Assembly (NCBI GenBank): GCA_965153355.1
Contig: OZ231126.1
Coordinates: 80,290,001 to 80,354,000, forward strand
Origin: Flaccisagitta enflata
Lineage: Eukaryota; Chaetognatha; Sagittoidea; Aphragmophora
Reading direction: 5' to 3'
Length of the DNA stretch: 64,000 bases
Shown here: in pieces, positions 1 through 10,822 of the stretch
How the letters are laid out: the number at the start of each line of letters is the position of its first letter
Numbering within the stretch: the stretch's first letter is position 1
Program-made: the position numbers and the translations under genes
The notes under the pieces: model-generated
What the model saw: the letters and a program-made list of their open reading frames with translations, nothing else
Database searches by the model: none
Told to the model about the DNA's origin: nothing

Positions 1-42
1 GCGCCTTTGGCTGCAATCCACTCGTTGTCTTCTTGGGAGCGC

Positions 43-52
43 NNNNNNNNNN
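43..52. other. assembly gap of 10 N
   Basis: Ten undetermined bases; the true gap length is unknown. Confidence 0.99.
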
Positions 53-210
53 CTACATTGCTGCTTACTCATTAATGGCTAATCTTCCTCTTCACCTTCT
101 TTCTTCCCCGTGGTCTTCTCAGACTCAAATCTCTGTTTACAGGCAAAATCTCAGCCTAAGCCTAGAATTGAGTCTGGGCGGGGAGAGGAGGGGGGTGGGA
201 GGAGAAGAAG

Positions 211-526
211 AAAATGGGCGTGTTGACACTTATAAAAATGAGCGTGTTGACACTCATAAAAATGGGTGTGTTGACACTTGCAAAAATGGGCGTGTTGACA
301 CTTACAAAAATGGGCGTTGACACTTAAAAATGGGTGTGTTGGACACTTGCAAAAATGGGTGTGTTGGGACACTAACAAAATGGGCGTGTTGACACTCACA
401 AAAATAGGCATGTTGACACAATTCTCAAGAGAATTTAAGATGACCACAGAGAGTGTGTTGAGACAAATCAGAAGTAGAGGTGTTGACACTACAAAAAAAT
501 GGTGTGTTGACACAGCTACAATTGGC
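211..526. repeat. 24-bp minisatellite
   Basis: A tandem array with unit core GGGCGTGTTGACACT plus an A-rich linker, near-perfect at the left and degenerate at the right. The period is a multiple of three, so frames stay open on both strands. That is a property of the array and not evidence of a gene. Confidence 0.9.
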
Positions 527-642
527 GTGTATGATATGATGGCGTGTTTCTATTGTCAATCAAATGATAAATCTAGCAATGACTGCATGTAAATGTAGCT
601 TCCATCAAGGACCGTTTCATAAGTCCAATTAACAGACGTTAC

Positions 643-758
643 GTAACTGTTGGTATGCCTGCGTTTTGTAACGCCAAAAAACACACTTTATGAAACCTCC
701 AAGTGTGTCACTAAGGCGTTTTTAGGTCGTTACGTAACGCAGGCATACCAACAGTAAC
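643..758. mobile_element. short hairpin (MITE-like) inverted repeat
   Basis: The arms 643-673 and 728-758 are inverted copies that match at 28 of 31 positions by eye; their shared core is ACTGTTGGTATGCCTGCGTT. An inner pair (CACACTT and AAGTGTG) extends the fold. No coding potential and no clear target-site duplication. This looks like a small foldback MITE. Confidence 0.75.
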
Positions 759-950
759 AACACACTGAACAACACAAGTGTTGTAACGCTATATTGGCAC
801 GCGGCGAATTACCTGATTAAAGCAGGCTAAACAGCGTTATCATCAATACCATCTCCAACCGGAAAATCCTCATAATCCTCATAATCACCGCGTACCATTC
901 GGAACAAGCCACGTTTATTTTGTGTTTTAACCGTCGGCGTTGTCATGAAT
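759..950. other. non-repetitive interval, no gene seen
   Basis: Ordinary mixed-composition DNA between the hairpin and the ATC-rich array; no recognisable exon, RNA gene or promoter. Confidence 0.5.
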
Positions 951-1286
951 CATTGGCTTTGTCATTAGTGCTATTGATAATCATCATAATCATCATCATG
1001 ATCATCATTGGCTTTGTCATTAGTGCTATTGATAATCATCATAATCATCATCATCATCATCATTGGCTTTATCATTAGTGCTATTGATAATCATCATAAT
1101 CATCATCATCATCATCATTGGCTTTGTCATTAGTGCTATTGATAATCATCATAATCATCATCATCATCATCATTGGCTTTGTCATTAGTGCTATTGATAA
1201 TCATCATAATCATCATCATCATCATCATTTGCTTTGTCATTAGTGCTATTGATAATCATCATAATCATCATCATCATCATCAAAAT

Positions 1287-1317
<31 letters not shown>

Positions 1318-1482
1318 GTCATTGTCATCGTCATCATCATCGTCATCATCGTCATCATCGTCATCATCGTCATCATCGTCATCATCGTCATCATCTTCAT
1401 CATCATCATCATTGTCATTGTCACTGTCATCGTCATTGTCATGGTCATCATCATCATCATTATCATCATCATCATCATCATG
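951..1482. repeat. 55-bp tandem array passing into (ATC)n
   Basis: Six copies of an exact 55-bp period begin at 951, 1006, 1061, 1116, 1171 and 1226. Each contains GGCTTTGTCATTAGTGCTAT and a short (ATC)n run. After about 1280 the array becomes pure and interrupted (CAT)n with CGT variants. Confidence 0.95.
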
Positions 1483-1536
1483 TCTTTGTTATCAAACCGG
1501 TTGGTGAAAAAAAAACTCCCCTGGATTTGCAGGTTA

Positions 1537-1537
1537 A

Positions 1538-1592
<55 letters not shown>
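1537..1592. repeat. (CT)n microsatellite
   Basis: Dinucleotide run of about 56 bp. Confidence 0.97.
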
Positions 1593-1594
<2 letters not shown>

Positions 1595-1760
1595 GGCTTG
1601 GATGGATACCGCGCGCGCTCAATGGCGGTGGCGGCGGTTGCGACGTCGGCGGTGGCGGCAGCAATCGAAGCTTCCGATTTCTTGTTTTTTTTTCACCGGG
1701 TATTCCGGTTTTGACCTGATCGCTTCTCGATTTATGCTCGATCCGGTCCGGTTAACGTAA
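1593..1760 (+). CDS. weak candidate exon, Arg-rich frame
   Basis: An ATG directly after a (CT)n tract opens a 55-codon frame in GC-rich DNA (56 codons with the stop). It is Trp/Arg-rich at the start and less biased later (for example FDLIASRFMLDPV), and ends at TAA in GTTAACGTAAGC. The AAC/GTAAGC junction resembles a splice donor that would remove the stop. No family is recognised. The Arg/Trp bias comes from a CGG-rich stretch, so chance is likely. Confidence 0.12.
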
Positions 1761-1915
1761 GCCTTACGGATATCGGGGCCGGCAGGCGGCAGGACCGGTA
1801 GTCAACCACGCCCATGACACGAGGAAATTGAGGTCGCGAATGCCAGTAGTGGAGGCTAAAAGAGAAGAGACGGTGCAGTGAAGGAAAAAAAAATAGAAGG
1901 GGCAATCCATCACCT

Positions 1916-1917
<2 letters not shown>

Positions 1918-1970
<53 letters not shown>
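1918..1970. repeat. (CT)n microsatellite
   Basis: Dinucleotide run of about 53 bp. Confidence 0.97.
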
Positions 1971-1972
<2 letters not shown>

Positions 1973-2037
1973 GATAGGCCGGCAATCATGTCATCACATC
2001 TAAAATTAAGTGTAACCCACCATGTCCATGTCTTTTT

Positions 2038-2203
2038 AGTTGCGGACACGCAACTCTATAAGAGGCTTTGTCCATCCGTCCGTCCGTCCATCGGTCGGTC
2101 GGTCGGTCGGTCGGTCCGTGGTGATCGAGTTGAAAAGTGGGAAAACGCGCTATTCTGCCCCTGCCCACCCGTCCGCAACTGATGGCCGTGTATCCGGCCT
2201 TGT
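2038..2203 (+). mobile_element. family A element, subfamily A2
   Basis: The element follows TTTTT and starts with the imperfect palindrome AGTTGCGGACACGCAACT, then CTCTATAAGAGGC and a TCCG/TCGG run. Near the 3' end GTCCGCAACT repeats the first ten bases in inverted form. It is followed by GGCCG-TGTATC-CGGCC (a 5-bp stem) and TTGTT. It is non-coding. The architecture resembles non-autonomous Helentron-type elements, which is an inference. Confidence 0.85.
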
Positions 2204-2275
2204 TCCTTACATATAAAATATTTCCTTACGGCTACCTAAATATTCCCCTCTCTCTACGTAGAGTATCTTTAAACC

Positions 2276-2279
<4 letters not shown>

Positions 2280-2353
<74 letters not shown>
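2280..2353. repeat. (CT)n microsatellite
   Basis: Dinucleotide run of about 74 bp. Confidence 0.97.
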
Positions 2354-2355
<2 letters not shown>

Positions 2356-2457
2356 GGTGCACACCAGTTTGTTTTCGCCATCATCGCAGAACCACGTGGA
2401 GAGGCAAAATAGAGGGAAACTCGTCGTCTATATTCTTCCAATTTTCTCATCGCCGCA

Positions 2458-2556
2458 GGTGCTTGGTGAGAAACCAGTAGCTTATGCCAACCATGTGAAT
2501 TGCAGGTGCTTGGTGAGAAACCAGTGGCTGATGCCAACCATGTGAATTGCAGGTGC
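2458..2556. repeat. tandem repeat of about 46-50 bp, about two copies
   Basis: GGTGCTTGGTGAGAAACCAG followed by ATGCCAACCATGTGAATTGC occurs twice in tandem, with a partial third start at the right edge. Confidence 0.85.
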
Positions 2557-2689
2557 ATGGTGAAAAAAAGACGCCAACTGTGCGCACAAGGTTCACAAAT
2601 GGAGATATTTTTGCGCGCTATGGTATCATAGTGCCGCAAAAAAGTGACGCATGTTACACATAGTTCACAATGTATTTGTACAATGTACA

Positions 2690-2815
2690 TACGCCAGCAC
2701 ACGTAAGTAGGAGGCTATGTCCGTTGATTGGTTTGTCTGTTGGTTGGTTGGTCGGTCGGTAACGCATTCCTTTGACAATCCACATGGCGCACATATTGGC
2801 CTTCTTGGCCTGGTT
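2690..2815 (+). mobile_element. family A element, subfamily A4 (degenerate 5' end)
   Basis: GGAGGCTATGTCCGTTGATTGG leads into a TTGG/TCGG microsatellite, then GGCGCACATATTGGCC, a GGCC-TTCTT-GGCC hairpin and a T-run. The layout matches the A4 copies at 20792 and 30082. The 5' palindrome is decayed. Confidence 0.65.
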
Positions 2816-4102
2816 TTTCAAGTGCAAAAAAAAGGGATAGTAAAATAAAATCAAACGGCCCTCCTGTAGTGGGATTACGACATTACATAAAACCGTTTTG
2901 TTGTTTTAATACAAGAGATTAGCATTACTTACCTGTATTTGGTAGAATGTCCGGGGGAAAGCGTTGTGCAGAAAAAAAGATAAAAGGGAAAAAGATAAAA
3001 AAAATATTGAATTAGATTGCACGCAAGATTAAAGGGGAGCGAAACAAGCACAAACAATGTCTCGTCATAAGTTGTATGATCTCTTTCAATATGACTTTTG
3101 AAATCGATATCTAGGACACTATTGTGAACGTCGAGGCTTTAGATGAATAACAGTTATGATAGTGGATGGACTGGATGCGATGATAAAAAAGATGAAGACA
3201 ATGATAAGCATAGGTGTGATTGTGGTGACAGAGCGGGATAATGGTGGTGCAGTGGTGGTGTGATGGAGGTTGAAATGGTGATAGTGCTGTCATGTATTAG
3301 AGCTATGGTGACACGAATGATCCTGAACAACAGAAATGGACGTTTGATAGAAAATCGATAAATGCAGTCAAAATAGAACCGCAAAAAATGCGACCTCTAC
3401 GAGACGAAAAAAAAAATGGCAAAATGAACAAAATGGCAACGTTTTGGCAACATATGGAGAGCGGGCGTTCCAAGATTTACGTAATTCTATTAGGCAAAAG
3501 TTCAGAAAGCTATCTTTGCACTCTGGCCTGAAAGACAAGGTCGACAAGGTCATCGTACTGAGAGCTAGAGAGTGTAAAATATTATGGCGCACGGAGAAAC
3601 AAAGTTACAAAGAACACCACCGAGCGAGAGAGACAAAGTAACGTCTATCCAGAAGCTGAGACGGGGACCGAAACAAATAGTGAGTTGATAATGTTATAAA
3701 TATTGATGATAGTAATGGGGGCGTGATGATTATGAATTTGACTAACAACATAAAACATTCGCGGAAGAGGTGAAATGAGTCGTATGAAGCTGATATTCTT
3801 GTCAAAAACCGGCGTCGACCATGACGACTCTGTCATTTTATGAGATTGTAACGTAAATGCTACCACTTAACAGCCGTTCAAATCTCTACAAACTTCCAAA
3901 TCTCGACTCATTACTGTACCTTGAGTGAATGTCCGTGTCACCCCTTCCCTCTCCGACTTCACCTCACCACCTCTCCTCACTTCGTCGCCAAAAAAAAAAA
4001 AAAAAAAAAAGAAACCACCAAAATAAAGGAAATAAAATATACGATGTCGGCCAGAATAAACGCTCCACGATTCGTCCAAACGAGTAAGCGATCCTTGCTC
4101 TG
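2816..4102. other. low-repeat interval, no gene recognised
   Basis: AT-leaning DNA without a recognised element. Short frames in it have no recognisable domain. It contains a poly-A run near 3991-4010. Confidence 0.45.
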
Positions 4103-4137
4103 ATTGGTTCATCGCCTTTCCAATGACTCCCTATTGG
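4103..4137. promoter_or_regulatory. cluster of three CCAAT boxes
   Basis: ATTGG at 4103, CCAAT at 4120 and ATTGG at 4133 lie within 35 bp, next to GC-rich CGCCGCCAACCGGCG. Clustered CCAAT (NF-Y type) boxes are typical of TATA-less animal promoters. No coding exon was identified beside it, so this is a motif-level call only. Confidence 0.3.
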
Positions 4138-4229
4138 CTCATCTCTTGAGCGGCTGACCGAAACGCCGCCAACCGGCGAATGCCACAAACATTCCCCTCT
4201 CTCGCTTTTTCTGGGTAAGAAACATGTGG

Positions 4230-4231
4230 AC

Positions 4232-4275
<44 letters not shown>

Positions 4276-4290
4276 GCGAGAGCGAGAGTA
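4230..4290. repeat. (GA)n microsatellite, interrupted
   Basis: (GA)n passing into GAGAGC variants. Confidence 0.95.
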
Positions 4291-4384
4291 TTTGTCGTAA
4301 AATGTGGCGAAATTCTTTCATTACTCCTTCGTCCGCCACATTAATTTCAGTTTCAGTTTTCCGGCGCCCGGATGCGGCCTCGGC

Positions 4385-4690
4385 GGAAACGCGGAAGCGG
4401 AAGCGGACGTGGAAGTGACAGACGGAACCGGAAGCGACAGATGGAAGCGGAAGCGACAGATGGAAGCGGAAGCGACAGATGGAAGCGGAAGCGACAGATG
4501 GAAGCGGAAGCAACAGACGGAAGTGGAAGCTACAGATGGAAGCTGAAGCTACAGACAGAAGCGACATGCGAAAGCAGAAGAGACAGATGGAAGCAGAAGC
4601 GACTATTGGCAGCAAAGGCAGCATTGGTAAGCGACAATCAGAAGCAAGAGTCGGAAGCGACGGTCGAATGCGGAAGCCAGAAGTTGAAAT
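4385..4690. repeat. 19-bp minisatellite
   Basis: Unit GACAGATGGAAGCGGAAGC (19 bp), cleanest at about 4435-4520 and drifting to the right. Because 19 is not a multiple of three, all forward frames read the same 57-bp superperiod. That explains the protein-like frames here. Confidence 0.9.
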
Positions 4691-4802
4691 CATAGTCAAA
4701 AGTGAAAAAAATTTGACTTGAATTGCTCATCACCTTTGTTTCGTCGCTGTCATCAATCTAACATCAGCGTTGCTTTTGTTTTGGGTTCCTCGGGTGTCAT
4801 TT

Positions 4803-4883
<81 letters not shown>

Positions 4884-5105
4884 TTGTTGTTGTCGTTGTT
4901 GTTGTTGTTGTCGTCGTCGTGTTGTTGTTGATGCAGAATTTTCATTACTTTCGTTGTCGTTGTCATCATCTCTGTCGTTGTTTTTGTCGCTTCCGTTGTC
5001 GTTGTTGTTGTCGTTGTCGTTTTCGTTGTCATTGTTGTCCTCGTAGTCGTCGTTAGCGTCGTCGTCGTCGTTGTCTTCGTTGTCGTCGTCGTCTCCCTCG
5101 TCTTA
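4803..5105. repeat. (TTG)n passing into TTG/TCG mixture
   Basis: Pure (TTG)n to about 4930, then interspersed GTC and GTT triplets. It reads as poly-Val/Leu or poly-Thr/Asn and is not coding. Confidence 0.95.
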
Positions 5106-5159
5106 ACGGTTGTGGTTGTCGCGGTTGTAGACATCAGCGCCTCGCCATAGCCGGGAAAG

Positions 5160-5215
5160 TTCGGCTTGAGTGGCGGCGGCGGTGGCGGCGGCGGTGGCGG
5201 CTTGAGTGGCGGCAA
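5160..5215. repeat. GGC-rich triplet repeat
   Basis: Short (GGC)n/(GGT)n stretch flanked by GCTTGAGTGGCGGC repeats. Confidence 0.8.
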
Positions 5216-5327
5216 TGGTGGTTAAAAAGCCAAGATAAGATCTTGGGAGGGCATAAACAGAATTCAAGAATCTTTTTTTATCATCAACTTCGCTGCACAA
5301 CCACGAAAAAACGCGACAAGAAGAAAA

Positions 5328-5494
5328 AAAAAAGGAAAAAGAAAGGAAAGGCTTCCTTCTTATCTTCTTCTTATCTGTCTGTCCATCTGTCTGTATTTTG
5401 AAGAACTCTCTCTCTTTCTTATTTTGATTTTATCTCTCTTTTTCTTTGTTTTATGTTTCTTTGTTTCTTTGTTTCTTTGTTTCTTTGTTTCTTT
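5328..5494. repeat. left direct repeat flanking a family B copy
   Basis: Matches 5950-6092 almost base for base (AAAGGCTTCCTTCTTATC, CTGTCCATCTGTCTG, TGAAGAACTCTC and the TTCTTTG run). Offset is 622 bp. Confidence 0.9.
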
Positions 5495-5495
5495 G

Positions 5496-5949
5496 TTGAG
5501 GGCTGAGAGGCCTGATTTTGGCTCTGAAAGGTCTGATTTAGGGTGTGAGAGGCGTGGTTTGGGGTCTGAGAGGCTTGATTTGGGGTCTGAAAGGCCTTAT
5601 TTGGGTCTGAGGGGTCTAATTTGGGGTCTGAAAAGCCTGACATGGGGTCTGAGGCCTGATTTGGATCTGAGAGGCCTAACTTGGGGTCTGAGAAGCCTGA
5701 TCAGGGGTCTGGGAGGACTGATTTGGGGTCTGAGAGGCCCTATTTGGGGTCTGGGAGGCCTGATTTGAGGTCTGAGAAGCCTGATTTGGGGTCAGAAAGG
5801 TCTGATTTGGAGTCGAAAAGGCCTGATTTGGGGTCTGAGAGGCTTTATTTGAGGCTTGGGAGAGGGGGGGGGACGGACGGAAAACGGAAACCGGAGAAAA
5901 TTGCCCTATGTGGAATCATAGGTCATCGGCCCCTCCGGGGCCGCTGCCC
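5496..5949 (-). mobile_element. family B foldback element, copy 1 (truncated)
   Basis: Read on the minus strand it begins after a T-run with GGGCAGCGGCCCCGGAGGGGC, then the inner arm GATGACCTATGATTCCACA, then a 21-22 bp tandem core (GAGGCCTGATTTGGGGTCT on the plus strand). The opposite end and its arm are missing. It sits between 140-bp direct repeats. No protein is encoded. Confidence 0.85.
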
Positions 5950-6088
5950 AAAAAAGGAAAAAGAAAGGAAAGGCTTCCTTCTTATCTTCTTCTTATCTGT
6001 CTGTCCATCTGTCTGTATTTTGAAGAACTCTCTCTCTTTCTTATTTTGATTTTATTTCTCTTTTTCTTTGTTTCTTTGTTTCTTTGTT

Positions 6089-6092
<4 letters not shown>
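5950..6092. repeat. right direct repeat flanking a family B copy
   Basis: Partner of 5328-5494. The repeat starts exactly where the GGGCAGCGG end of the B element stops. Confidence 0.9.
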
Positions 6093-6392
<300 letters not shown>

Positions 6393-6497
6393 TTCCATCA
6401 CTGTTTTTTCTTAATTTTCTTCCCGTTTTGAAGAAAAAAAAGGTAAAAGAAACTGCGGGTCTTCATCATATTGGGATTCTATAAATCAACTTTCGGA

Positions 6498-6540
<43 letters not shown>

Positions 6541-6560
6541 GACAGAGAGAGAGAGAGAGA
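6498..6560. repeat. (GA)n with GACA interruptions
   Basis: Dinucleotide run with an internal (GACA)n patch. Confidence 0.95.
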
Positions 6561-7118
6561 CAAAGACACAGAGACAGCCAACCTTTAGAAAAAGAAAATC
6601 AAATCTCGCGAGTGGCCAAGGTTTTCTTTCTTTCTTTATAACTTCACTTTTTTTCCTGTTTGTCTGTCTTAGTGTTTCTATGTACATTTCTTTTTCTATT
6701 TGAGTCATAAGTTAATAAAAAAAATCGTCGAGACATGAGTTTTATCACCTTTTGCCATGACTTTACTTCTTTCCTCCTTCCACTTTCCACAACTCCACCA
6801 AGCTAACCTCCTTCCTCCTCCAGACAAGACTTCCCTCATCCTCTCCTCCTCCTTCCCCCGCATGTCCCCTCTTTCCTCCCTCCTTTCACCGTGTTCCTCG
6901 TTTTTCCTGCTTCGTTTCTCTTCTTTACCTTTTACAAGTCGTTTCTTTTTCGAGTCGTTTTTCATTTAAGTCGGCGTCAGTCACTCTTGTGGGTGACCCA
7001 TCTTGAACCGACCCAGATAAGAGAGGAATGGCCTTAGACACACACATTCACACAAAGTCACTACCACGATACAACTCTGTTTGGAGTTACTGGATTAACG
7101 ACGCGCATGCTTGCATTT

Positions 7119-7119
<1 letters not shown>
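6561..7119. other. interval without recognised gene
   Basis: Pyrimidine-rich, TCC/TTC-rich DNA around 6770-6960 gives low-complexity frames. Nothing in it is protein-like. Confidence 0.45.

Positions 7120-7209
<90 letters not shown>
7120..7209. repeat. (AC)n microsatellite
   Basis: Pure dinucleotide run of about 90 bp, directly before a family B element. Confidence 0.97.
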
Positions 7210-7210
<1 letters not shown>

Positions 7211-7231
7211 TTACTCTCCTTTTCCCCTTTT

Positions 7232-7943
7232 GGGCAGCGGCCCCGGAGGGGCAGATGACCTATGATTCCACACAGGGCAATTTTCTCCGGCTTCCGTTTT
7301 CCGTTTTCCGTCCCCCCCGGCCACAAAACAGGCCCCAAGACTCAAATCAAGCTTTTCAGACCTCAAATCAGGCCTCTCAGACTCCAAATTAGGCCTTTCA
7401 GACCCCAAATCAAGCCTCCCAGACCCCAAATTGGGCCTCTCAGACTTAAAATCAGACTACTCAGACCCCAGATTTATAAGACCTCAAATCAGGCTTCCCA
7501 GACTCCAGTTCAGGCCTCTCAGATCTCAAATCCAAACCTACCAGACCTCAATTTTTGCCTCTCAGACCCCAAATCAGGCCTCTCAGACTACAGCTCAGGC
7601 CTCTCAGACCCTATTTCATGCCCTTCAGACTCCAAATCAGGTCCCAAAACCCCAATTTAGAACTCTCAGGCCCGACTCAGGCCTCCCAGATCTTAATTCA
7701 GGCCTTTCAGACACAACCCAGGCCTCCAAGACCCAAAATCAGGCCCCCAGGCCCCCAAGACCTTCAATCAGTCAGGCCTCTCAGACCCCAAATTGTTCCT
7801 CTCAGTCCCCTACTCAGAAAATCGTCCTGTGTGGAATCATAGGTCATCTGCCCCTCCGGGGCCGCTGCCCCTCTCACCATTACATCCTTACATAATCTAA
7901 CTTAGGGGCATCGGGTACCGCTGACCATGTAACGCTTTTGCGA
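7232..7943 (+). mobile_element. family B foldback element, copy 2 (full length)
   Basis: The left end GGGCAGCGGCCCCGGAGGGGC and arm GATGACCTATGATTCCACA face the right arm TGTGGAATCATAGGTCATC and GGGGCCGCTGCCC. Between them is a degenerate array of a 21-22 bp unit (CAGACCCCAAATCAGGCCT). After the right arm comes the family tail with CATCGGGTACCGCTGACCAT and AACGCTTTTGCGAC. It is non-coding and preceded by a T-run. Confidence 0.88.
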
Positions 7944-8239
7944 CTATTTTCTTCCTATTTCTCTCCTTACGGTCTCCATGGAGTCTCCATGCATGGAGCC
8001 CCAACAAGTTGGCTCCCATCGACTTTGTTGCTATTCTGAGAGGAGGAACAACAATCATTGTTTTGTTTTTCCAGTCGAAAAATCCTGTTTTTCTACTTCT
8101 TCTTTGACTGTCTATCAGTGCTCTTGATTGTCTCTCTATCGGTTAGTTTTTTGTTCTGCCCTTCTGCCACTCTGTCTGTCTGCAAGTAGCCACATTCTGA
8201 TGTCTTTCGGTTGATCAGTCTCTGTCTGTCAGTGTGTGT

Positions 8240-8242
<3 letters not shown>
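7944..8242. other. interval without recognised gene
   Basis: Mixed sequence with CATGGAG repeats at about 7977-8000; no exon supported. Confidence 0.45.

Positions 8243-8332
<90 letters not shown>
8243..8332. repeat. (CT)n microsatellite
   Basis: Dinucleotide run of about 90 bp. Confidence 0.97.
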
Positions 8333-8334
<2 letters not shown>

Positions 8335-8450
8335 ACAGAGACAGACAGAAACAGACAAAGACAGATAAAGACAGTCAGAGACAGGCTAATGCAGATAGGG
8401 ATAGACAAAGACAGAGGCAGAGAGAGACAGAGAGACGGAGAGAGAAAGGA
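8333..8450. repeat. GACAGA-type degenerate repeat
   Basis: Irregular GACAGA/GACAAA units immediately follow the (CT)n run. Confidence 0.85.
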
Positions 8451-8499
8451 AAGAGTTACAACAGGATCACATTCAGTTGGTCTCTTCTTTCGTCCTAGC

Positions 8500-8646
8500 C
8501 GCTGGTGGCGCTTAAAATCGGCCACTTGGGCCAATCAGCATCCAATGGCGCTTAAAATCGGCCTCCTGGGCCAATCAGCGTCCATTTTCGGGTCCCCCAG
8601 ATGACGTCACGAAGGGGGAAATTCAGTTTCGTACTCGTTACGTCAT
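8500..8646. promoter_or_regulatory. paired CCAAT boxes plus CRE
   Basis: GGGCCAATCAGC occurs twice (CCAAT cores at 8531 and 8571), inside a 40-bp direct repeat that also holds GGCGCTTAAAATCGGC. The perfect cAMP-response palindrome TGACGTCA lies at 8602 and a variant TTACGTCAT at 8639. The spacing is promoter-like for an animal gene. I found no convincing exon beside it; a 16-codon frame starts at 8645. Confidence 0.4.
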
Positions 8647-8649
8647 GAA

Positions 8650-9221
8650 GAAGAGTCTTGGGATGGAAAACGCCATCTATCTTCGCGATAAATAATTCAA
8701 ATTCCGGTCCAAGCCTAAAGAAAGAAGAAAAAAAAAGACTTTCCGATACGTAAAGGGACTTACATCCACCTTTTTTCCTCTCTCTCGCTCTCTCTCTTTT
8801 GTTTTCTTTTGAGTCTCCTCCTCCCCTCTTTCAGCGTTGAGAAAACAAAAAAGAAAGAAAAAGAAAAAGAATCGAACCTCTTTTTCCTCCCCGGAGATTG
8901 CCACCACCCGCCACTCTCAATTATAACCCCCCCCCCCATCCCGCCGTCTTTTATGTCAACAAACAACAAACAACAAACATTTAACTTCGTCTCTACTACT
9001 CGGCCAAACTTGGTAATTGCTGAGGGTGGTTATAGTTGATTTCAAATTATATTATGGATGCAATCATGGGATGGTTCTAGAAAGGTAAATTAAGGATATG
9101 GTGGAACATGTGTATTGCCTCCCATTTTCTTTGTAATTCTACCTCGTGTCCGCCTCTTCACATGTCCGCCCCTCCTATGTCACTTCTTCGAAGTTTCACC
9201 GTCTGTTGAGCTCTTTTATCG
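8650..9221. other. interval without recognised gene
   Basis: Contains short A-rich and C-rich runs (poly-C near 8926) and a triple AACAAAC at about 8960. No element or exon recognised. Confidence 0.45.
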
Positions 9222-9420
<199 letters not shown>

Positions 9421-9629
9421 AGTCTATATATCGTTCTATAGAAACGATTCATGACATAACTGATAAGCTATCAGCATCGACGAGCGCTTGTCAGAATTCA
9501 TGGAAAGCGTTTGATGTGAGGGGCGACTTCCATGGAGACAAACAGTGATAGCGATGTTGACAGAAAAGGCAGCAAGAAAAGTTAGTATATGACAAGTACA
9601 TCAGCAAAAGTGACATTGGAAATGACAGT

Positions 9630-10045
9630 GTCAAGTATAAATAAGAGACGGTGACAGCAACAGAAAAAACGACAGCTAAAGAGACAGCTAATGTGACAAC
9701 AAAAGCAACAGCTTAATTGACACCTAAAGCGACAGAATAACTGTCAGCTGAAGCGGCAGCTTAAGAGACAGCTGAGAACACAGCTAAACTGACAGCTAAA
9801 GTGACAGCTAAAGCGACAGAAAACAATGACAGCTAAGGTGACAGCTAAAGCTACAGCTAATGTGACAACGAAAGCAACAGCTTGACACCCAAAGCGACAG
9901 TTTAAAAGACAGCTGAAGACACAGTAAAAGAGTGAGCTAAAGCGACAGAAAATAACGACAGCTAAAGCGACAGCTGAAGGGACAGCTTAAGCGACAGCTA
10001 AAGCGACAGCTAAAGCGATAGCAAAAGCAACAGCTAAAGCCCCAA
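9630..10045. repeat. 12-bp minisatellite (AGCTAAAGCGAC)
   Basis: A degenerate tandem array of GACAGCTAAAGC-type units with AATG, AAAC and CTTAA variants. The period is divisible by three, so a Ser/Phe/Cys-type frame stays open on the minus strand. That frame is not a gene. Confidence 0.9.
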
Positions 10046-10269
10046 CGAATACGAAGTCGATATACAGCAGAAGCGAATCCGCTAGCACGACTGAGAAAGC
10101 GGAGACGAGAGGCTTCTTGTTGTCGTTTTGACGCTCTTGCGCATGTATATCGCTCATCACTTTCACTCAATAATTCATCATTCAATCAACATTTTTTTGT
10201 CCTATTTTGTATAAAAAGCTGCCATTTTTCTTTTCCATCGTCTGGTCCAATTTCATACATCATTTTTAT

Positions 10270-10486
10270 AGTCGCGTGCACGCGACTCTACAACCCGCTT
10301 TGTCCGTCGGTCGGTCGGTCGGTTGGTTGGTTGGTCGGTCAGTCGGTTGGTCGGTCAATCACACTTTACTTTGTTTATGATTTTATTACTTTGACCTCAC
10401 TGCTCCTGCCCAAATAATCTGGTGACCTCAAATATGGCCCCTGCCCACCCGCACGCGACTTCGGTAGCCGTATATCCGGCCTTGTT
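10270..10486 (+). mobile_element. family A element, subfamily A1
   Basis: It starts with the perfect 18-bp palindrome AGTCGCGTGCACGCGACT, then CTCTACAACCCGCTTTGTCC and a TCGG/TTGG run. Next come CACTGCTCCTGCCC and CCCCTGCCCACCCG. The inverted terminal motif CACGCGACT follows, then a GCCG...CGGC hairpin and CTTGTT. Reference-quality copy. Confidence 0.9.
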
Positions 10487-10552
10487 TTTCCCATCTGGTG
10501 GCCAACAGGTGAGTTATGAATATTAAATATGCTCCACTTTTCAGTCACGGAC

Positions 10553-10674
10553 TACACGATCGTACACATCGCTATGTCAGTCTATCCGTCCATCCGTCCG
10601 TAACTCCGTAACATTATTGAATTAATGTTGTTTCTGTCTTTTTCATGGGGTTTTAAGTCAGTTAGAGTTGTTTA

Positions 10675-10741
<67 letters not shown>

Positions 10742-10822
10742 GTGGGAGTATTTTTAGTATAAATTTAAGTAGTACTGCCCTTGGCTAACCATGCGCGACT
10801 GTTACCCTTTGTAGGGCTTGTT
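10553..10822 (+). mobile_element. family A relative carrying (TATGTG)n
   Basis: The left end AGTCACGGACTACACGATCG continues as TCCGTCCATCCGTCCG. The right end GCGCGACTGTTACCCTTTGTAGGGCTTGTT keeps the inverted CGCGACT motif, a CCCT-TTGT-AGGG hairpin and the CTTGTT terminus. Between them lies a (TATGTG)n array at about 10676-10745. Confidence 0.65.

Noticed and set aside
4372-4699. Frames with RWKRKRQMEAEATDGSG-type repeats
   Set aside because: A 19-bp minisatellite; every frame shows the same 19-residue superperiod, so there is no coding selection.
5496-6092. 140-bp direct repeats as retrotransposon LTRs
   Set aside because: They lack TG...CA ends, a primer-binding site and a polypurine tract, and enclose only a B element.
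10270-10486. Family A hairpin ends as bacterial-type terminators or attachment sites
   Set aside because: Eukaryotic repeat context, about 28 dispersed copies and paired ends fit a transposon better.
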